DNA of 27,836 nt from Candidatus Uhrbacteria bacterium (lineage in GTDB: Bacteria > Patescibacteriota > Patescibacteriia > UBA9934): assembly GCA_003518105.1 (NCBI GenBank), contig DOZH01000003.1, forward strand, positions 69,110 to 96,945. The letters are read 5' to 3'. The position numbers and the translations under genes are program-made. Shown here one piece after another: positions 20,495 through 27,836 of this stretch (its first letter is position 1; every line of letters begins with the position of its first letter). The notes below the pieces were generated by a model. It was not told where the DNA came from, made no database searches, and worked only from the letters and a program-made list of their open reading frames with translations.

Positions 20495-21967
20495 ATGCGC
20501 TTCCTTCCAGTTATTGGCTTAGAAACTCACGTGCAGCTAAGCACTAAAACCAAGCTTTTTTGCGGCTGTTCAACAGACATTGAAAAGAAATCGCCAAACA
20601 GTAATGTTTGCCCTATTTGCCTAGCTCACCCTGGCACCTTGCCCGTCCCAAATAATCAGGCTATCCGTTACGCCGTCCTCCTCGGCCTCGCCTTAAACGG
20701 CAATATCACCGCCCACAGCAAATTTGACCGCAAACATTACTTTTACCCAGATCTACCCAAGGCCTACCAAATTTCTCAGTTCGACCTCCCAGTCATGCGC
20801 GACGGTTATCTTGATATTGAAGTTGCCGGTCAAGCCAAACCTGTTCGCGTCGGCTTGGAGCGCATGCACCTAGAAGAAGACGCTGGCAAAAACATTCACG
20901 GCGCCGATGGCCACACCTACGTCGACTTCAACCGCGGTGGCGCCGCCCTCTGCGAAATCGTCACCAAGCCCGACATCCATTCTGCCGCGGAAGCCAAAGC
21001 CTATCTTTACGAACTCCGTTTACTCGTCCGCACCCTCGGCGTCAGTGACGGCGACATGGAAAAAGGCCAGCTTCGTTGCGACGTCAACATCTCTCTCCGT
21101 GAGGTCGACGACGCCGGCAACTGGCTTGGCCCCCTCAACACCAAAACAGAACTCAAAAATCTCAACTCTTTCCGCGCCGTTGAGCGTGCTATTCAGTACG
21201 AAGTCACCCGTCAGACAGAACTCTGGGCTGCTGGCACTCCACCACTCAAAACCACCACTCGCGGTTGGAACGACGTGGCTGGCATCACCGAAGAACAGCG
21301 CGTTAAGGAAGACGCGGCTGATTATCGCTTCTTCCCAGAACCTGACATCCCACCTCTAGAACTAGCCGACTTGGCCGTCGAGATGGCTCGTCTCATGCCA
21401 GAAATGCCAGCCGCTAAGCGTGCTCGCTTCATTAGCGAATTCGGCTTCAAGGCCGACGACGCACGTCAGTTGGTAGAAAATACCGCCCTCGCCAACTTCA
21501 CCGAACAGGTCTACTCAGAACTAATGGTGGACCTCGAACCTAGCCCTAAACTCAGCAAACTCCTCGCCGGCTGGCTCCTAACCAAACTCACCGCACTCAT
21601 CGCCGACCGTAAGGTTGAAATCGACGAAGCAAAAATTACTCCGGCTTACTTTGCCGAGTTCTTGAACCTCATCGCCAGCAACCAACTCACCGCCGCCAAA
21701 GGCTTGGAAGTCCTCGGCGCCATGTTAGACAACGGCTGGAGCGCTCCGCATACCATGGAGAGCTTAGGTGCCGTCAAAATCGACAGCAGTGCCGCCTTGC
21801 AGGAAATGGTCGCCGACATCATGAAAAAAAATCCGAACGAGGTCACCCGCTACAAAAATGGTGAGGCCAAACTCCTGCAGTTTTTCCTAGGCCAGCTCAT
21901 GCGGGCCACCAAAGGTAACGCAGATCCTGACCTCGCCACCCAAACTATTCTCGACGCCTTAGCCTAA
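20495..21967 (+). CDS. gatB: Aspartyl/glutamyl-tRNA amidotransferase subunit B
   Basis: 490 aa, the normal length for GatB. With GatA and GatC it amidates Glu-tRNA(Gln) or Asp-tRNA(Asn) in species lacking the direct synthetase. Visible marks: PVIGLETHVQLSTKTKLFCGC (start), CPICLAHPGTLPVPN with zinc-binding Cys, HYFYPDLPKAYQISQFD, LEEDAGK and VDFNRGGAALCEIVT, then DGDMEKGQLRCDVNIS. The C-terminal YqeY-like tail ends in a region with NPNEVTRYKNGEAKLLQFFLGQ. gatA and gatC are not in this window. Its stop overlaps the convergent miaA stop by 4 bp. Confidence 0.95.
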   Translation: MRFLPVIGLETHVQLSTKTKLFCGCSTDIEKKSPNSNVCPICLAHPGTLPVPNNQAIRYAVLLGLALNGNITAHSKFDRKHYFYPDLPKAYQISQFDLPVMRDGYLDIEVAGQAKPVRVGLERMHLEEDAGKNIHGADGHTYVDFNRGGAALCEIVTKPDIHSAAEAKAYLYELRLLVRTLGVSDGDMEKGQLRCDVNISLREVDDAGNWLGPLNTKTELKNLNSFRAVERAIQYEVTRQTELWAAGTPPLKTTTRGWNDVAGITEEQRVKEDAADYRFFPEPDIPPLELADLAVEMARLMPEMPAAKRARFISEFGFKADDARQLVENTALANFTEQVYSELMVDLEPSPKLSKLLAGWLLTKLTALIADRKVEIDEAKITPAYFAEFLNLIASNQLTAAKGLEVLGAMLDNGWSAPHTMESLGAVKIDSSAALQEMVADIMKKNPNEVTRYKNGEAKLLQFFLGQLMRATKGNADPDLATQTILDALA

Positions 21968-22929
21968 GCCTTCTCGAGCCACTTCTTAGCCTCAGTTAGA
22001 GCCTCAACCACGTTCTTCACCCAAACGACACGCTGATCTGCTTTAAACCAGGTCAGCTGTCGTTTTGCGTAATGACGTGAGTCTATCTTGATCCTCTCAA
22101 TCGCTTCCCGCAGCGGCAGCGTCCCTGCAAAAAATCGAGCCAGCTGACGGTAACCAATGCCGCTCATCGCTTGGCTATCAGCGCCATATTTCTCCAGTAA
22201 TCCTCTAGCCTCATCAATCAAGCCAGAACCAACCATCACATCAACCCGGCTATTAATCCGTTCAAACAACACCTCGCGCTCTACCTCCATGCCAAGATAC
22301 AAAACCTCATACGGCGTCGCAACTGCCTCCTGCTGACTCTTCAAGGTCGCTCCCGTCGTCAGCACAATCTCGAGCGCCCGTACAATCCTTCGCCTGTTCT
22401 TCTCATCAATCGTACTTACTGCCTCCGGGTCATGTTCACCTAGAAGTTCTAGTAGATCTTCCGTCGACTTGGCCTCCAGCTCAATCCGTAACGCCGGATC
22501 TGCCTCCACATCTGTCAGCGTCAAACCGTCGAGCAACGCCCGAAAATACAAACCAGTTCCCCCAACCAGTATCGGCAACTTTCCCCGTCGACTAATATCC
22601 ACAATCTTCTTTTGCGCATAAGCCACAAAATCCGCCACCGTAAAAGCCTCATCAGGTTGCACCAAATCAATTCCCCAATGCGGTACTTCCTCCACCATCA
22701 CGGCTCGTGGCGCAAACAGATCAGTTAAAACTAAACTCACATCTTTCTTGGCAACTTTAGAATATTTTTCACCCACCACTTTGGCCGTCCCGATATCCAT
22801 GCCCTTATAAACCGTCCGCGAATCAACGCAAAGCACTTCCCCGTCCAGGGCCTGCGCCAACCTCACGCCCACATCCGTCTTCCCAGAAGCCGTCGGGCCA
22901 ACGACTGCAATGACTTTTATCTTGTTCAT
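21964..22929 (-). CDS. miaA: tRNA dimethylallyltransferase
   Basis: 321 aa, typical MiaA size. It prenylates A37 of tRNAs that read codons starting with U. P-loop GPTASGKT (residues 11-18), DSRTVYKGMDIGTAK, GGTGLYFRALLDGL, RRRIVRALEI and a C-terminal QLTWFKAD are all family marks. The usual DSRQVY is DSRTVY. A TATATT lies about 14 nt before the ATG, implying a short leader. It is convergent with gatB, overlapping by 4 bp, with no room for a terminator between them. Confidence 0.95.
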   Translation of the reverse strand: MNKIKVIAVVGPTASGKTDVGVRLAQALDGEVLCVDSRTVYKGMDIGTAKVVGEKYSKVAKKDVSLVLTDLFAPRAVMVEEVPHWGIDLVQPDEAFTVADFVAYAQKKIVDISRRGKLPILVGGTGLYFRALLDGLTLTDVEADPALRIELEAKSTEDLLELLGEHDPEAVSTIDEKNRRRIVRALEIVLTTGATLKSQQEAVATPYEVLYLGMEVEREVLFERINSRVDVMVGSGLIDEARGLLEKYGADSQAMSGIGYRQLARFFAGTLPLREAIERIKIDSRHYAKRQLTWFKADQRVVWVKNVVEALTEAKKWLEKA

Positions 22930-22992
22930 AAGTGTAGGAAATATAGCCGACTTCTTACTTTATTACCAGTTCGCATCACTCTAAATAAAGTA

Positions 22993-23022
22993 GCGCGGCC
23001 TCCCCGAGTGGGAAGACCGCGC
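22993..23022 (-). terminator. Hairpin after the 23035 gene
   Basis: GCGCGG (22993-22998) pairs with CCGCGC (23017-23022), with an inner CTCCCC/GGGAAG part. On the minus strand the tail is TACTTTATTT, a weak T-run. Possible terminator for the 23035-23589 gene. Confidence 0.55.
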
Positions 23023-23034
23023 AACGCTCTTGGT

Positions 23035-23589
23035 TCAACTCACCCGCCGACTGGCTTGGGCTCTACCCATCACCAGCAGTGGGAGAATGTCCGAATGTTC
23101 TGAGATAGCCAGCCACCCCATACGGAACAGGAAGATAGCCGTCTTGTACTGCGGGGAGTCCTTGGTGAACTCATTTTCCAGCAGTAGCTCGCGCCTGAGC
23201 GGTAACTCATCGCTCTCTAGCTCGCGCCACAGATCCGGGAAAGCTCGTAGCAAAAAATCGATATTGTCGAAGTCCCTCCCGAGCTCAGCCATCCTCGCCA
23301 GATGCGAGTCAGTCGTATCGCTCAGGTAGCGACGGCGTACCAACGTCTGGTGAAGTGCCAACACAGCCTGCTTGTACAACCACGGTTCGATCTCTATCAT
23401 GCGTTCTTGTGCAATCTTCCAAAGACTCACTACGAACCGTACAAGAAACTCGTCGAGCACCGGCACATACAGCAACCGGCACAATGCGTAGGACCTCTCG
23501 CTCGAGCTATTCTCGATCTCCGCCAAGCGTCTACCGGACTGCTTGACGCTCACCTCGCCAATCTTCTTTGAGAACTCCAATGTACTCAT
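23035..23589 (-). CDS. Unknown helical accessory protein
   Basis: A 184-aa protein, MSTLEFSKKIGEVSVKQSG at the N-terminus, rich in predicted helices (LWRELESDELPLRRELLLEN, VSLWKIAQERMIEIEPW). No signal peptide, membrane span or known motif. It is GC-rich like the array at 8471-15116. GGAGGG lies 5-6 nt before the ATG at 23589, which excludes the longer frame starting at 23997. The promoter at 23612-23640 is consensus-like. It is a stand-alone gene divergent from the 23678 gene. Confidence 0.7.
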   Translation of the reverse strand: MSTLEFSKKIGEVSVKQSGRRLAEIENSSSERSYALCRLLYVPVLDEFLVRFVVSLWKIAQERMIEIEPWLYKQAVLALHQTLVRRRYLSDTTDSHLARMAELGRDFDNIDFLLRAFPDLWRELESDELPLRRELLLENEFTKDSPQYKTAIFLFRMGWLAISEHSDILPLLVMGRAQASRRVS

Positions 23590-23611
23590 TTTACCCTCCA
23601 TGGGTTGACTA

Positions 23612-23640
23612 ACCGTAGCCAAAAAAACAAAAAATGTCAA
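23612..23640 (-). promoter_or_regulatory. Promoter of the 23035-23589 gene
   Basis: On the minus strand TTGACA (23635-23640), a 17-bp spacer made almost wholly of T, and TACGGT (23612-23617). It is interleaved with the divergent promoter at 23646-23654. Confidence 0.8.
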
Positions 23641-23645
23641 GTTCA

Positions 23646-23654
23646 TGTTATACT
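23646..23654 (+). promoter_or_regulatory. Extended -10 promoter of the 23678 gene
   Basis: TGTTATACT, with the ATG 23 nt downstream. No clear -35. Its upstream part overlaps the divergent promoter at 23612-23640, so RNA polymerase probably cannot occupy both at once. Confidence 0.65.
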
Positions 23655-23677
23655 TTACCCAACAATAATCCATCCTT

Positions 23678-24589
23678 ATGGGGGAAACTGAAAAAACAGA
23701 AATCGGCCGCGACTTCCGCTTCAAGCCCAAGGAATCAATAGAACCAGAGGTTACAAAACCCCATCTAGAACTCACATCAGATAATCTAGATGCCATAGCT
23801 GACCGAGCCTTCGGTCCGGCCGATATTGATAATCCAGACTCGTCGGTCATGCCCACCGGCCTCGCAGGCCTCGAATTCGGCCAGCTCCCAGCCGCCCATC
23901 TCGAACGCACCACAGCCATCCCTGGCGAAAAAACTGGCGCAGTTAAAATAGAGCGCGGCCGGAATGCCGCTCCAGAAGCTCTCGACATGGGTATCAAAAT
24001 CCCTATTCAAACAGAGAACTTCACCGAACAATCACCCGCTCTCAAAAAATCTCACGAAGAAGAATTAGTCGATATCACTAATCGCAACATTGAAACCATT
24101 CAAACTAAACTCCGTGAAGACGCCAAAATGCCGCTTGGTACCCGCGAAATATACGAGGAAGTCTTAAAAAATAATCTTCAAAAACTCGAACAACTAACTA
24201 ATAACTCAGTCAAGAAAACCGTCGCTAAGAACCGCGGCCTAACCATGGAGAAAATAAATGCTGACTCCAATAGACATCAACAGACAGCCGAAGAAAAAGC
24301 TATTCTGTATGAGAAGGCCAAACCATCAAGCGACATTCGCGTCCCAGCAGCCGATCAAGACTGGGCAGCTAGAGCCACTAAATTTCGTGGTTATAAGGAA
24401 AAGGACATCCGAGATGTTCATGCCGCTGATCACCAGAAAAAACAAGATAAACAGCTTGGTGGAGAAATCAGCGCAGATGAGATAGCTTGGTTTAATAAGG
24501 ATAAAACTGAAACTCTAACCAGAACACCAGATGCTCCGGCAGAAGATAGTTTCTTAGCCAAACTCAATCGCCTGTTAACTGGTAGATAA
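23678..24589 (+). CDS. Hydrophilic, probably largely disordered protein
   Basis: A 303-aa protein with strongly charged, Lys/Glu/Asp-rich sequence and no hydrophobic segment. The middle region (about 120-215: EEELVDITNRNIETIQTKL, LKNNLQKLEQLTNN) is likely helical or coiled coil. The N-terminal 110 residues and the C-terminal tail look disordered, apart from a short hydrophobic end (SFLAKLNRLLTGR). I do not recognise it. Proteins of this kind in compact genomes are often lineage-specific. No strong Shine-Dalgarno is seen. It is a single-gene unit with a strong terminator. Confidence 0.7.
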   Translation: MGETEKTEIGRDFRFKPKESIEPEVTKPHLELTSDNLDAIADRAFGPADIDNPDSSVMPTGLAGLEFGQLPAAHLERTTAIPGEKTGAVKIERGRNAAPEALDMGIKIPIQTENFTEQSPALKKSHEEELVDITNRNIETIQTKLREDAKMPLGTREIYEEVLKNNLQKLEQLTNNSVKKTVAKNRGLTMEKINADSNRHQQTAEEKAILYEKAKPSSDIRVPAADQDWAARATKFRGYKEKDIRDVHAADHQKKQDKQLGGEISADEIAWFNKDKTETLTRTPDAPAEDSFLAKLNRLLTGR

Positions 24590-24593
24590 AATT

Positions 24594-24631
24594 CAAGTCC
24601 CGGACTCCTGGTGGAGTCCGGGACTTGTTTT
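24594..24631 (+). terminator. Strong intrinsic terminator
   Basis: CAAGTCCCGGACTCC (24594-24608) pairs perfectly over 15 bp with GGAGTCCGGGACTTG (24613-24627), loop TGGT, then TTTT. Its core GTCCCGGA/TCCGGGAC also occurs in the terminator at 2237-2288. It could also end thrS transcripts (minus-strand tail AATTTT). Confidence 0.92.
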
Positions 24632-24650
24632 CTACTTATCCACACCCCAC

Positions 24651-26396
24651 CTACCGCGGCAAAGCGCCACCGGCCACCGCCTCCGCAATCAAGTTCGTTT
24701 GTGTGATAATGATATCTGCCTCCTGACCAAAGACCTTCACTTTGAAGTCCCCACCTTCGGCAGCCTCCTTACCACCAATCACAATCGTCCACGGTACCTT
24801 CTCCATGGCTGCACCACGAATCTTCTTACCTAACTTCTCGTTACTATCGTCAAGCGTAACGCGCAGCCCAGCGTCATCCAACTGTTGACGTAGCTGCTTA
24901 GCAAACGGCACAAATTCGTCCGCCACCGTGGCCAAGCGGATCTGCTCTGGCGCTAACCACATTGGGAACGCCCCAGCATAGTGCTCAATCATCAAGCCAA
25001 TGAAACGCTCAACGGATCCCAGAATCGCCCGGTGCAACATAACCGGACGCTTCTTCTCATTATCACTATCCACGTATTCGAGTTCGAACCGTTCCGGCAA
25101 ATTGAAGTCCAACTGCACGGTAGCCAACTGCCACTGGCGGCCAATCGCGTCCGTCGCAATGAAGTCAATCTTCGGGCCGTAAAAAGCCGCCTCGCCGACG
25201 CCAATCTCATATTCCTTACCCATCTCGGCCAACAGTTCCTTAAGCGTCCCGACAGCCGTCTCCCACACCTCAGCTCCGCCCAAATAAGCTTCTGGCTTTG
25301 CTGGATCGTTAACCGACAAACGGATGGCGAGTGGCATCTGGAACGCGGCGTAGAACTTACTGATGATCTCAGAAATCGCTCGCGCTTCGTCCTTCACCTG
25401 ATCAAGACGGCAGAACACGTGAGCGTCATCCTGCGTAATCGACCTCACGCGCGATAAGCCCTGCAACTGACCAGTGTTCTCGTCACGATAAACCGTTGTC
25501 ACTTCACTAAAGCGCAACGGCAAGTCACGATAGCTGCGAGCGCGGCTAGCGTAAATTTGCGTGTGGTGCGGACAATTCATCGGCTTGAGCACAAACGCAT
25601 CATCCGTCTTCTTGCTCGACACATGGAAAATATCGTCGGCAAACTTATCCCAGTGGCCACTCGTCTTATACAAGTCGCTCTTAGCCATATGCGGGATATT
25701 CACCTTCTGGTAACCGTACGGCTTCATGAGCGACCACACAAAAGCCGTCAACTGGTCACGTAACACCGTGCCGCGTGGTGTAAACAGCGGCAAACCAGAA
25801 CCAACCAACGGCGAGAAAGCAAACAAGTCTAGTTCGACGCCGAGCTTGCGGTGATCACGCCTCTTCGCCTCTTCCTGCATGGCCAAGTAAGTTTCTTTTT
25901 CCGCCTTGGTCGCAAAAGCAATGCCGTAAATACGGGTCAACTGATCATTCTTCTCGTCACCCCTCCAGTACGCTCCGGCCAACTTGCTCAAAGTAAAACA
26001 GTCAGGATCCACCACGCTCAAATCGTCAGCATGACCACCGCGACACAAGTCGTTGTAGTTACCGGAAGTATAAAGCGTCAAAGTCTGCCCCTCACCAGCA
26101 AACTCGTTGATCAACTCTAGCTTATATTTATTGTCAGCGAATCTAGTTCGAGCTTCATCGGCACTAATTTCTTGGCCGACAAAACTCTTCCAACTTGGCA
26201 TCAATTCTTTCATGCGTGCCTCAATCTTCGGCAGATCAGCATCGCTAATTGGCGCCGAAAAAGCAAAGTCGTAGTAGAAGCCGTCATCAATCGCCGGACC
26301 GATGGTGCGCTTAGCGTCAGGATAGAATTCCAATACCGCTGCCGCCAACAAGTGAGCCAACGAGTGACGCAAATGCTCTAGTTCATGCGAATTCAT
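24651..26396 (-). CDS. thrS: Threonyl-tRNA synthetase lacking the TGS domain
   Basis: 581 aa from the chosen ATG. It charges tRNA(Thr). The usual N-terminal TGS domain (about 60 aa) is missing. The protein begins with the editing domain, whose zinc set HSLAHLL (H11, H15) and CRGGH is intact, so Ser-tRNA(Thr) proofreading is probably kept. The class II catalytic core shows MNCPHHTQIYA (zinc Cys), FSEVTTVYRDENTGQLQGLSRVR (motif 2), DDAHVFC (zinc His) and PVMLHRAILGSVERFIGLMIEHY (motif 3, with zinc His). The C-terminal anticodon-binding domain ends near residue 575. The ATG at 26396 is chosen because an upstream one at 26423 lies inside the leader terminator. There is no Shine-Dalgarno; the U-run of the terminator is directly upstream. 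Expression is controlled by the T-box at 26401-26552. Confidence 0.95.
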   Translation of the reverse strand: MNSHELEHLRHSLAHLLAAAVLEFYPDAKRTIGPAIDDGFYYDFAFSAPISDADLPKIEARMKELMPSWKSFVGQEISADEARTRFADNKYKLELINEFAGEGQTLTLYTSGNYNDLCRGGHADDLSVVDPDCFTLSKLAGAYWRGDEKNDQLTRIYGIAFATKAEKETYLAMQEEAKRRDHRKLGVELDLFAFSPLVGSGLPLFTPRGTVLRDQLTAFVWSLMKPYGYQKVNIPHMAKSDLYKTSGHWDKFADDIFHVSSKKTDDAFVLKPMNCPHHTQIYASRARSYRDLPLRFSEVTTVYRDENTGQLQGLSRVRSITQDDAHVFCRLDQVKDEARAISEIISKFYAAFQMPLAIRLSVNDPAKPEAYLGGAEVWETAVGTLKELLAEMGKEYEIGVGEAAFYGPKIDFIATDAIGRQWQLATVQLDFNLPERFELEYVDSDNEKKRPVMLHRAILGSVERFIGLMIEHYAGAFPMWLAPEQIRLATVADEFVPFAKQLRQQLDDAGLRVTLDDSNEKLGKKIRGAAMEKVPWTIVIGGKEAAEGGDFKVKVFGQEADIIITQTNLIAEAVAGGALPR

Positions 26397-26400
26397 AGGA

Positions 26401-26552
26401 AAAAATAAATGCCCGAGCGTCATCTATAGAGATGACGACATCGGGCCCCGGGCAACGGGGGGTTCCACCCAACTTTCCTACTTAGCCGAAGCTTCGTAGG
26501 ACACTTTTCTGAATTTGTACTCGCTCCAGAGTTGGTAGCTCTATCAACGCGA
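26401..26552 (-). ncRNA. T-box riboswitch (threonine) with ultra-short Stem I
   Basis: Read on the minus strand. Stem I is only 26552-26521: TCGC/GCGA outside, and AGAG-CUACCAA-CUCU inside, placing the Thr codon ACC (26536-26534) in a 7-nt hairpin loop. A second stem-loop, TCCTAC/GTAGGA (26501-26476), has AGC-UUCG-GCU at its tip. Then comes the antiterminator: TTGGG (26472-26468), the canonical 7-nt bulge TGGAACC (26467-26461), CCCC/GGGG (26460-26457/26449-26446), then CCCGA (26445-26441). TGGA can pair with a tRNA ending UCCA. CCCGA is also in the terminator stem 26446-26411 (GCCCGA/TCGGGC, then TTTATTTTT), so the two folds exclude each other. Uncharged tRNA(Thr) should allow read-through into thrS. 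Confidence 0.9.
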
Positions 26553-26559
26553 TAAATCT

Positions 26560-26588
26560 ATTCTAAGAGTCTTCTCCGTCCACGTCAA
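26560..26588 (-). promoter_or_regulatory. Promoter of the T-box/thrS transcript
   Basis: On the minus strand TTGACG (26583-26588), exactly 17 bp, and TAGAAT (26560-26565). The expected start is near 26553, so the RNA begins right at Stem I, leaving no room for a longer Stem I. Confidence 0.85.
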
Positions 26589-26599
26589 GCCCAGCTTAT

Positions 26600-27781
26600 T
26601 TATGGTGCAGCTGGTGCCTGAATATCAATCGTAATATGATCTTTCAACGTGGGAATACGCTTCAACCAGAATGGCGTAAAGGTCACGCTAGAACTCGCCA
26701 CACCTTCAGACGCTGAGAGCAAGGTCATTGCTTCCTGCGCCGACCGTCCAAGAAAACGCTCCTTGGCAAAAACGTCAGCTGTCTCCGCAATCACACCAGT
26801 TCCATCCAAATAGACAGACAAACTAGCCGTATTCTTTTTAGCGTCAGCCTCATCTACTGTCACCTTTAAGCCGTCGGCATTAACACCAGACATCACATAA
26901 CCAGTCGGCAAATGCTTAGTCAAATCCGCAGTGACTGCCTGATGCAACAACGAATCACTGTAATAGACCGCGGCCACTTGTACAGACAAAGACACATTAA
27001 ATGACCCCGTTTCAGTCCCTGGCTGCTTGTCGCTCTTCTTCTCTAGTACTTCAATTCTATAAGCCTCACCCGGGAATGTGTTACGGTCGACACCAGCCGC
27101 CAAAGTCTCCTTAGCACCATTCACCATCTCGTCCGTTAACGAGTTTACCGCATCATTCAAATCTTGCTCACTCAACTGATGCACATAAGCCACGCCACCT
27201 GTCATACTATCCACACTCACCGCATAAATCTCTTTCTGCTGCGACATTGGCAGACCAGGAATCGTAAATTGGGCTGGCCCAATGTCGCCTCCTGTGCCTG
27301 GCTGGTCGGCATGCACTACAGCCTCAACCTGCCCATTCGCTGGCACCGTCGTGTAATTATCAATGCGGAACAGTGTCGCGTTATAGTTGGACAACAAGCG
27401 TGTCGTCGCGACCAACGTTTGTGGCGCATTAGTTTTATTGATCAGCGTCACTAAACCAGTCGACTTCTGCGGTACTGGCGTGCCACCGTCGCTCGCTAAG
27501 TTAAATGTCTTGGCCTGACTAAACGTCTGCTCGACCACCACGCCCGTCATATCGCCCTCGGCCACCGGGTTCGGCACCACCTGAATCGCAGTGGTAGTAC
27601 TCACCAACTTAGCATTTGGCACCACGTGAATTGTGGCCCTAGAAATAGACAAATACAACACTACCAGCAGCAACAAGAACGTGCCAATCACAAACGCCAC
27701 GGCAATCCGCTGGTACATTCTTAAACTCCTGCTGAGCGGCTTCCTCCCCGCTCCACTCCTCTTGGGCAAACTTTTTACCAT
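26600..27781 (-). CDS. Membrane-anchored extracellular repeat protein (baseplate J-like annotation type)
   Basis: A 393-aa protein. A basic N-terminus (MVKSLPKRSGAGRKPLSRSLR) precedes one membrane span at about residues 26-46 (IAVAFVIGTFLLLLVVLYLSI). The rest is a beta-rich outside domain (ATIHVVPNAKLVSTTTAIQVVP, GLVTLINKTNAPQTLVATTRLLS) with repeated strands and small Gly/Thr-rich turns. Proteins of this build are common in Patescibacteria, often labelled baseplate J-like or hypothetical, and may decorate the cell surface; the function is not established. The ATG at 27781 is used; a GTG at 27790 is possible. Two overlapping -10 boxes (TATAAT and TGCTATACT) lie just upstream. The thrS T-box promoter starts 12 nt after its stop. 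Confidence 0.75.
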   Translation of the reverse strand: MVKSLPKRSGAGRKPLSRSLRMYQRIAVAFVIGTFLLLLVVLYLSISRATIHVVPNAKLVSTTTAIQVVPNPVAEGDMTGVVVEQTFSQAKTFNLASDGGTPVPQKSTGLVTLINKTNAPQTLVATTRLLSNYNATLFRIDNYTTVPANGQVEAVVHADQPGTGGDIGPAQFTIPGLPMSQQKEIYAVSVDSMTGGVAYVHQLSEQDLNDAVNSLTDEMVNGAKETLAAGVDRNTFPGEAYRIEVLEKKSDKQPGTETGSFNVSLSVQVAAVYYSDSLLHQAVTADLTKHLPTGYVMSGVNADGLKVTVDEADAKKNTASLSVYLDGTGVIAETADVFAKERFLGRSAQEAMTLLSASEGVASSSVTFTPFWLKRIPTLKDHITIDIQAPAAP

Positions 27782-27790
27782 ACTGCACAC

Positions 27791-27799
27791 AGTATAGCA
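27791..27799 (-). promoter_or_regulatory. Extended -10 promoter of the surface protein gene
   Basis: On the minus strand TGCTATACT, with TATACT at 27796-27791, 9 nt before the ATG at 27781. A second -10, TATAAT, lies 8 bp further upstream. Used from TATACT, the transcript would be nearly leaderless. Confidence 0.6.
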
Positions 27800-27816
27800 C
27801 TATTATATTTCACGAG

Positions 27817-27836
27817 CGAGCGACTGCCGACGTCTC
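27817..27836. repeat. Left border of an intergenic hairpin repeat (partial)
   Basis: GCGAGCGACTGCCGACGTCTC-like sequence at the window end matches the left border of the element at 3023-3041 (GCGAGCGACTGTCGCGTCTC) with few changes. The rest lies beyond the window. Confidence 0.45.

Noticed and set aside
23590..23997. N-terminal extension of the 23035 gene up to 23997
   Set aside because: The extension covers the divergent promoter region and the opposite gene; a strong ribosome site supports the start at 23589.
61..27781. Alternative genetic code with TGA as glycine (as in some CPR lineages)
   Set aside because: TGA ends the 60-aa gene at 8703-8705, and no gene needs in-frame TGA to be read as an amino acid.

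Overview
This window looks like a chromosomal segment of an uncultivated bacterium with a small, compact genome, most likely a member of the Candidate Phyla Radiation (Patescibacteria, Parcubacteria-like). That placement is an inference. It rests on a stand-alone N-terminal transketolase half, a threonyl-tRNA synthetase without the TGS domain, a double-length ThyX, a membrane-anchored repeat protein of a type common in those genomes, and many short genes without known relatives. TGA is used as a stop, so the alternative codes that read TGA as glycine do not apply. No rRNA, tRNA or CRISPR array was found.

Layout. 1-4337: transketolase N half, an inserted DUF4143-type ATPase gene flanked by a second copy of the transketolase 3' tail, a DHFR-family gene on the minus strand, a long-hairpin intergenic repeat, and a two-domain dCTP deaminase. 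4370-6662: a transferred-looking three-gene unit (unknown protein, transglutaminase-like protein, nucleoside deoxyribosyltransferase-like protein). 6773-8398: an unknown minus-strand gene and a SAM methyltransferase. 8471-15116: a GC-rich array of nine small genes, almost all monocistronic, encoding lipoproteins, two-pass membrane proteins and unknowns. Most have their own promoter and terminator, and the array reuses a few promoter families and one terminator family. 15187-17454: a lipoprotein and the double ThyX (minus strand). 17535-18450: a Y1/REP-type transposase element with perfect 29-bp inverted ends, lying directly against dut. 18919-22929: two membrane proteins, gatB and miaA. 23035-24589: two divergent unknown genes. 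24651-27781: thrS behind a T-box riboswitch (minus strand), then a surface-anchored repeat protein.

How it fits together. dCTP deaminase, dUTPase, ThyX and a DHFR-family enzyme together cover dUMP and dTMP supply. gatB, miaA and thrS belong to translation. Gene control is unusually legible. Many genes carry a TGnTATACT extended -10, some so close to the ATG that transcripts would be leaderless. Accessory genes have TTGACA-like promoters with 17-bp spacers. thrS is controlled by a very compact T-box RNA with a threonine ACC codon in a 7-nt hairpin loop.

Most notable: the minimal T-box of thrS (26401-26588), the cassette-like array of envelope genes (8471-15116), and the ATPase insertion that left a synonymous-only duplicate of the transketolase tail (883-2233).
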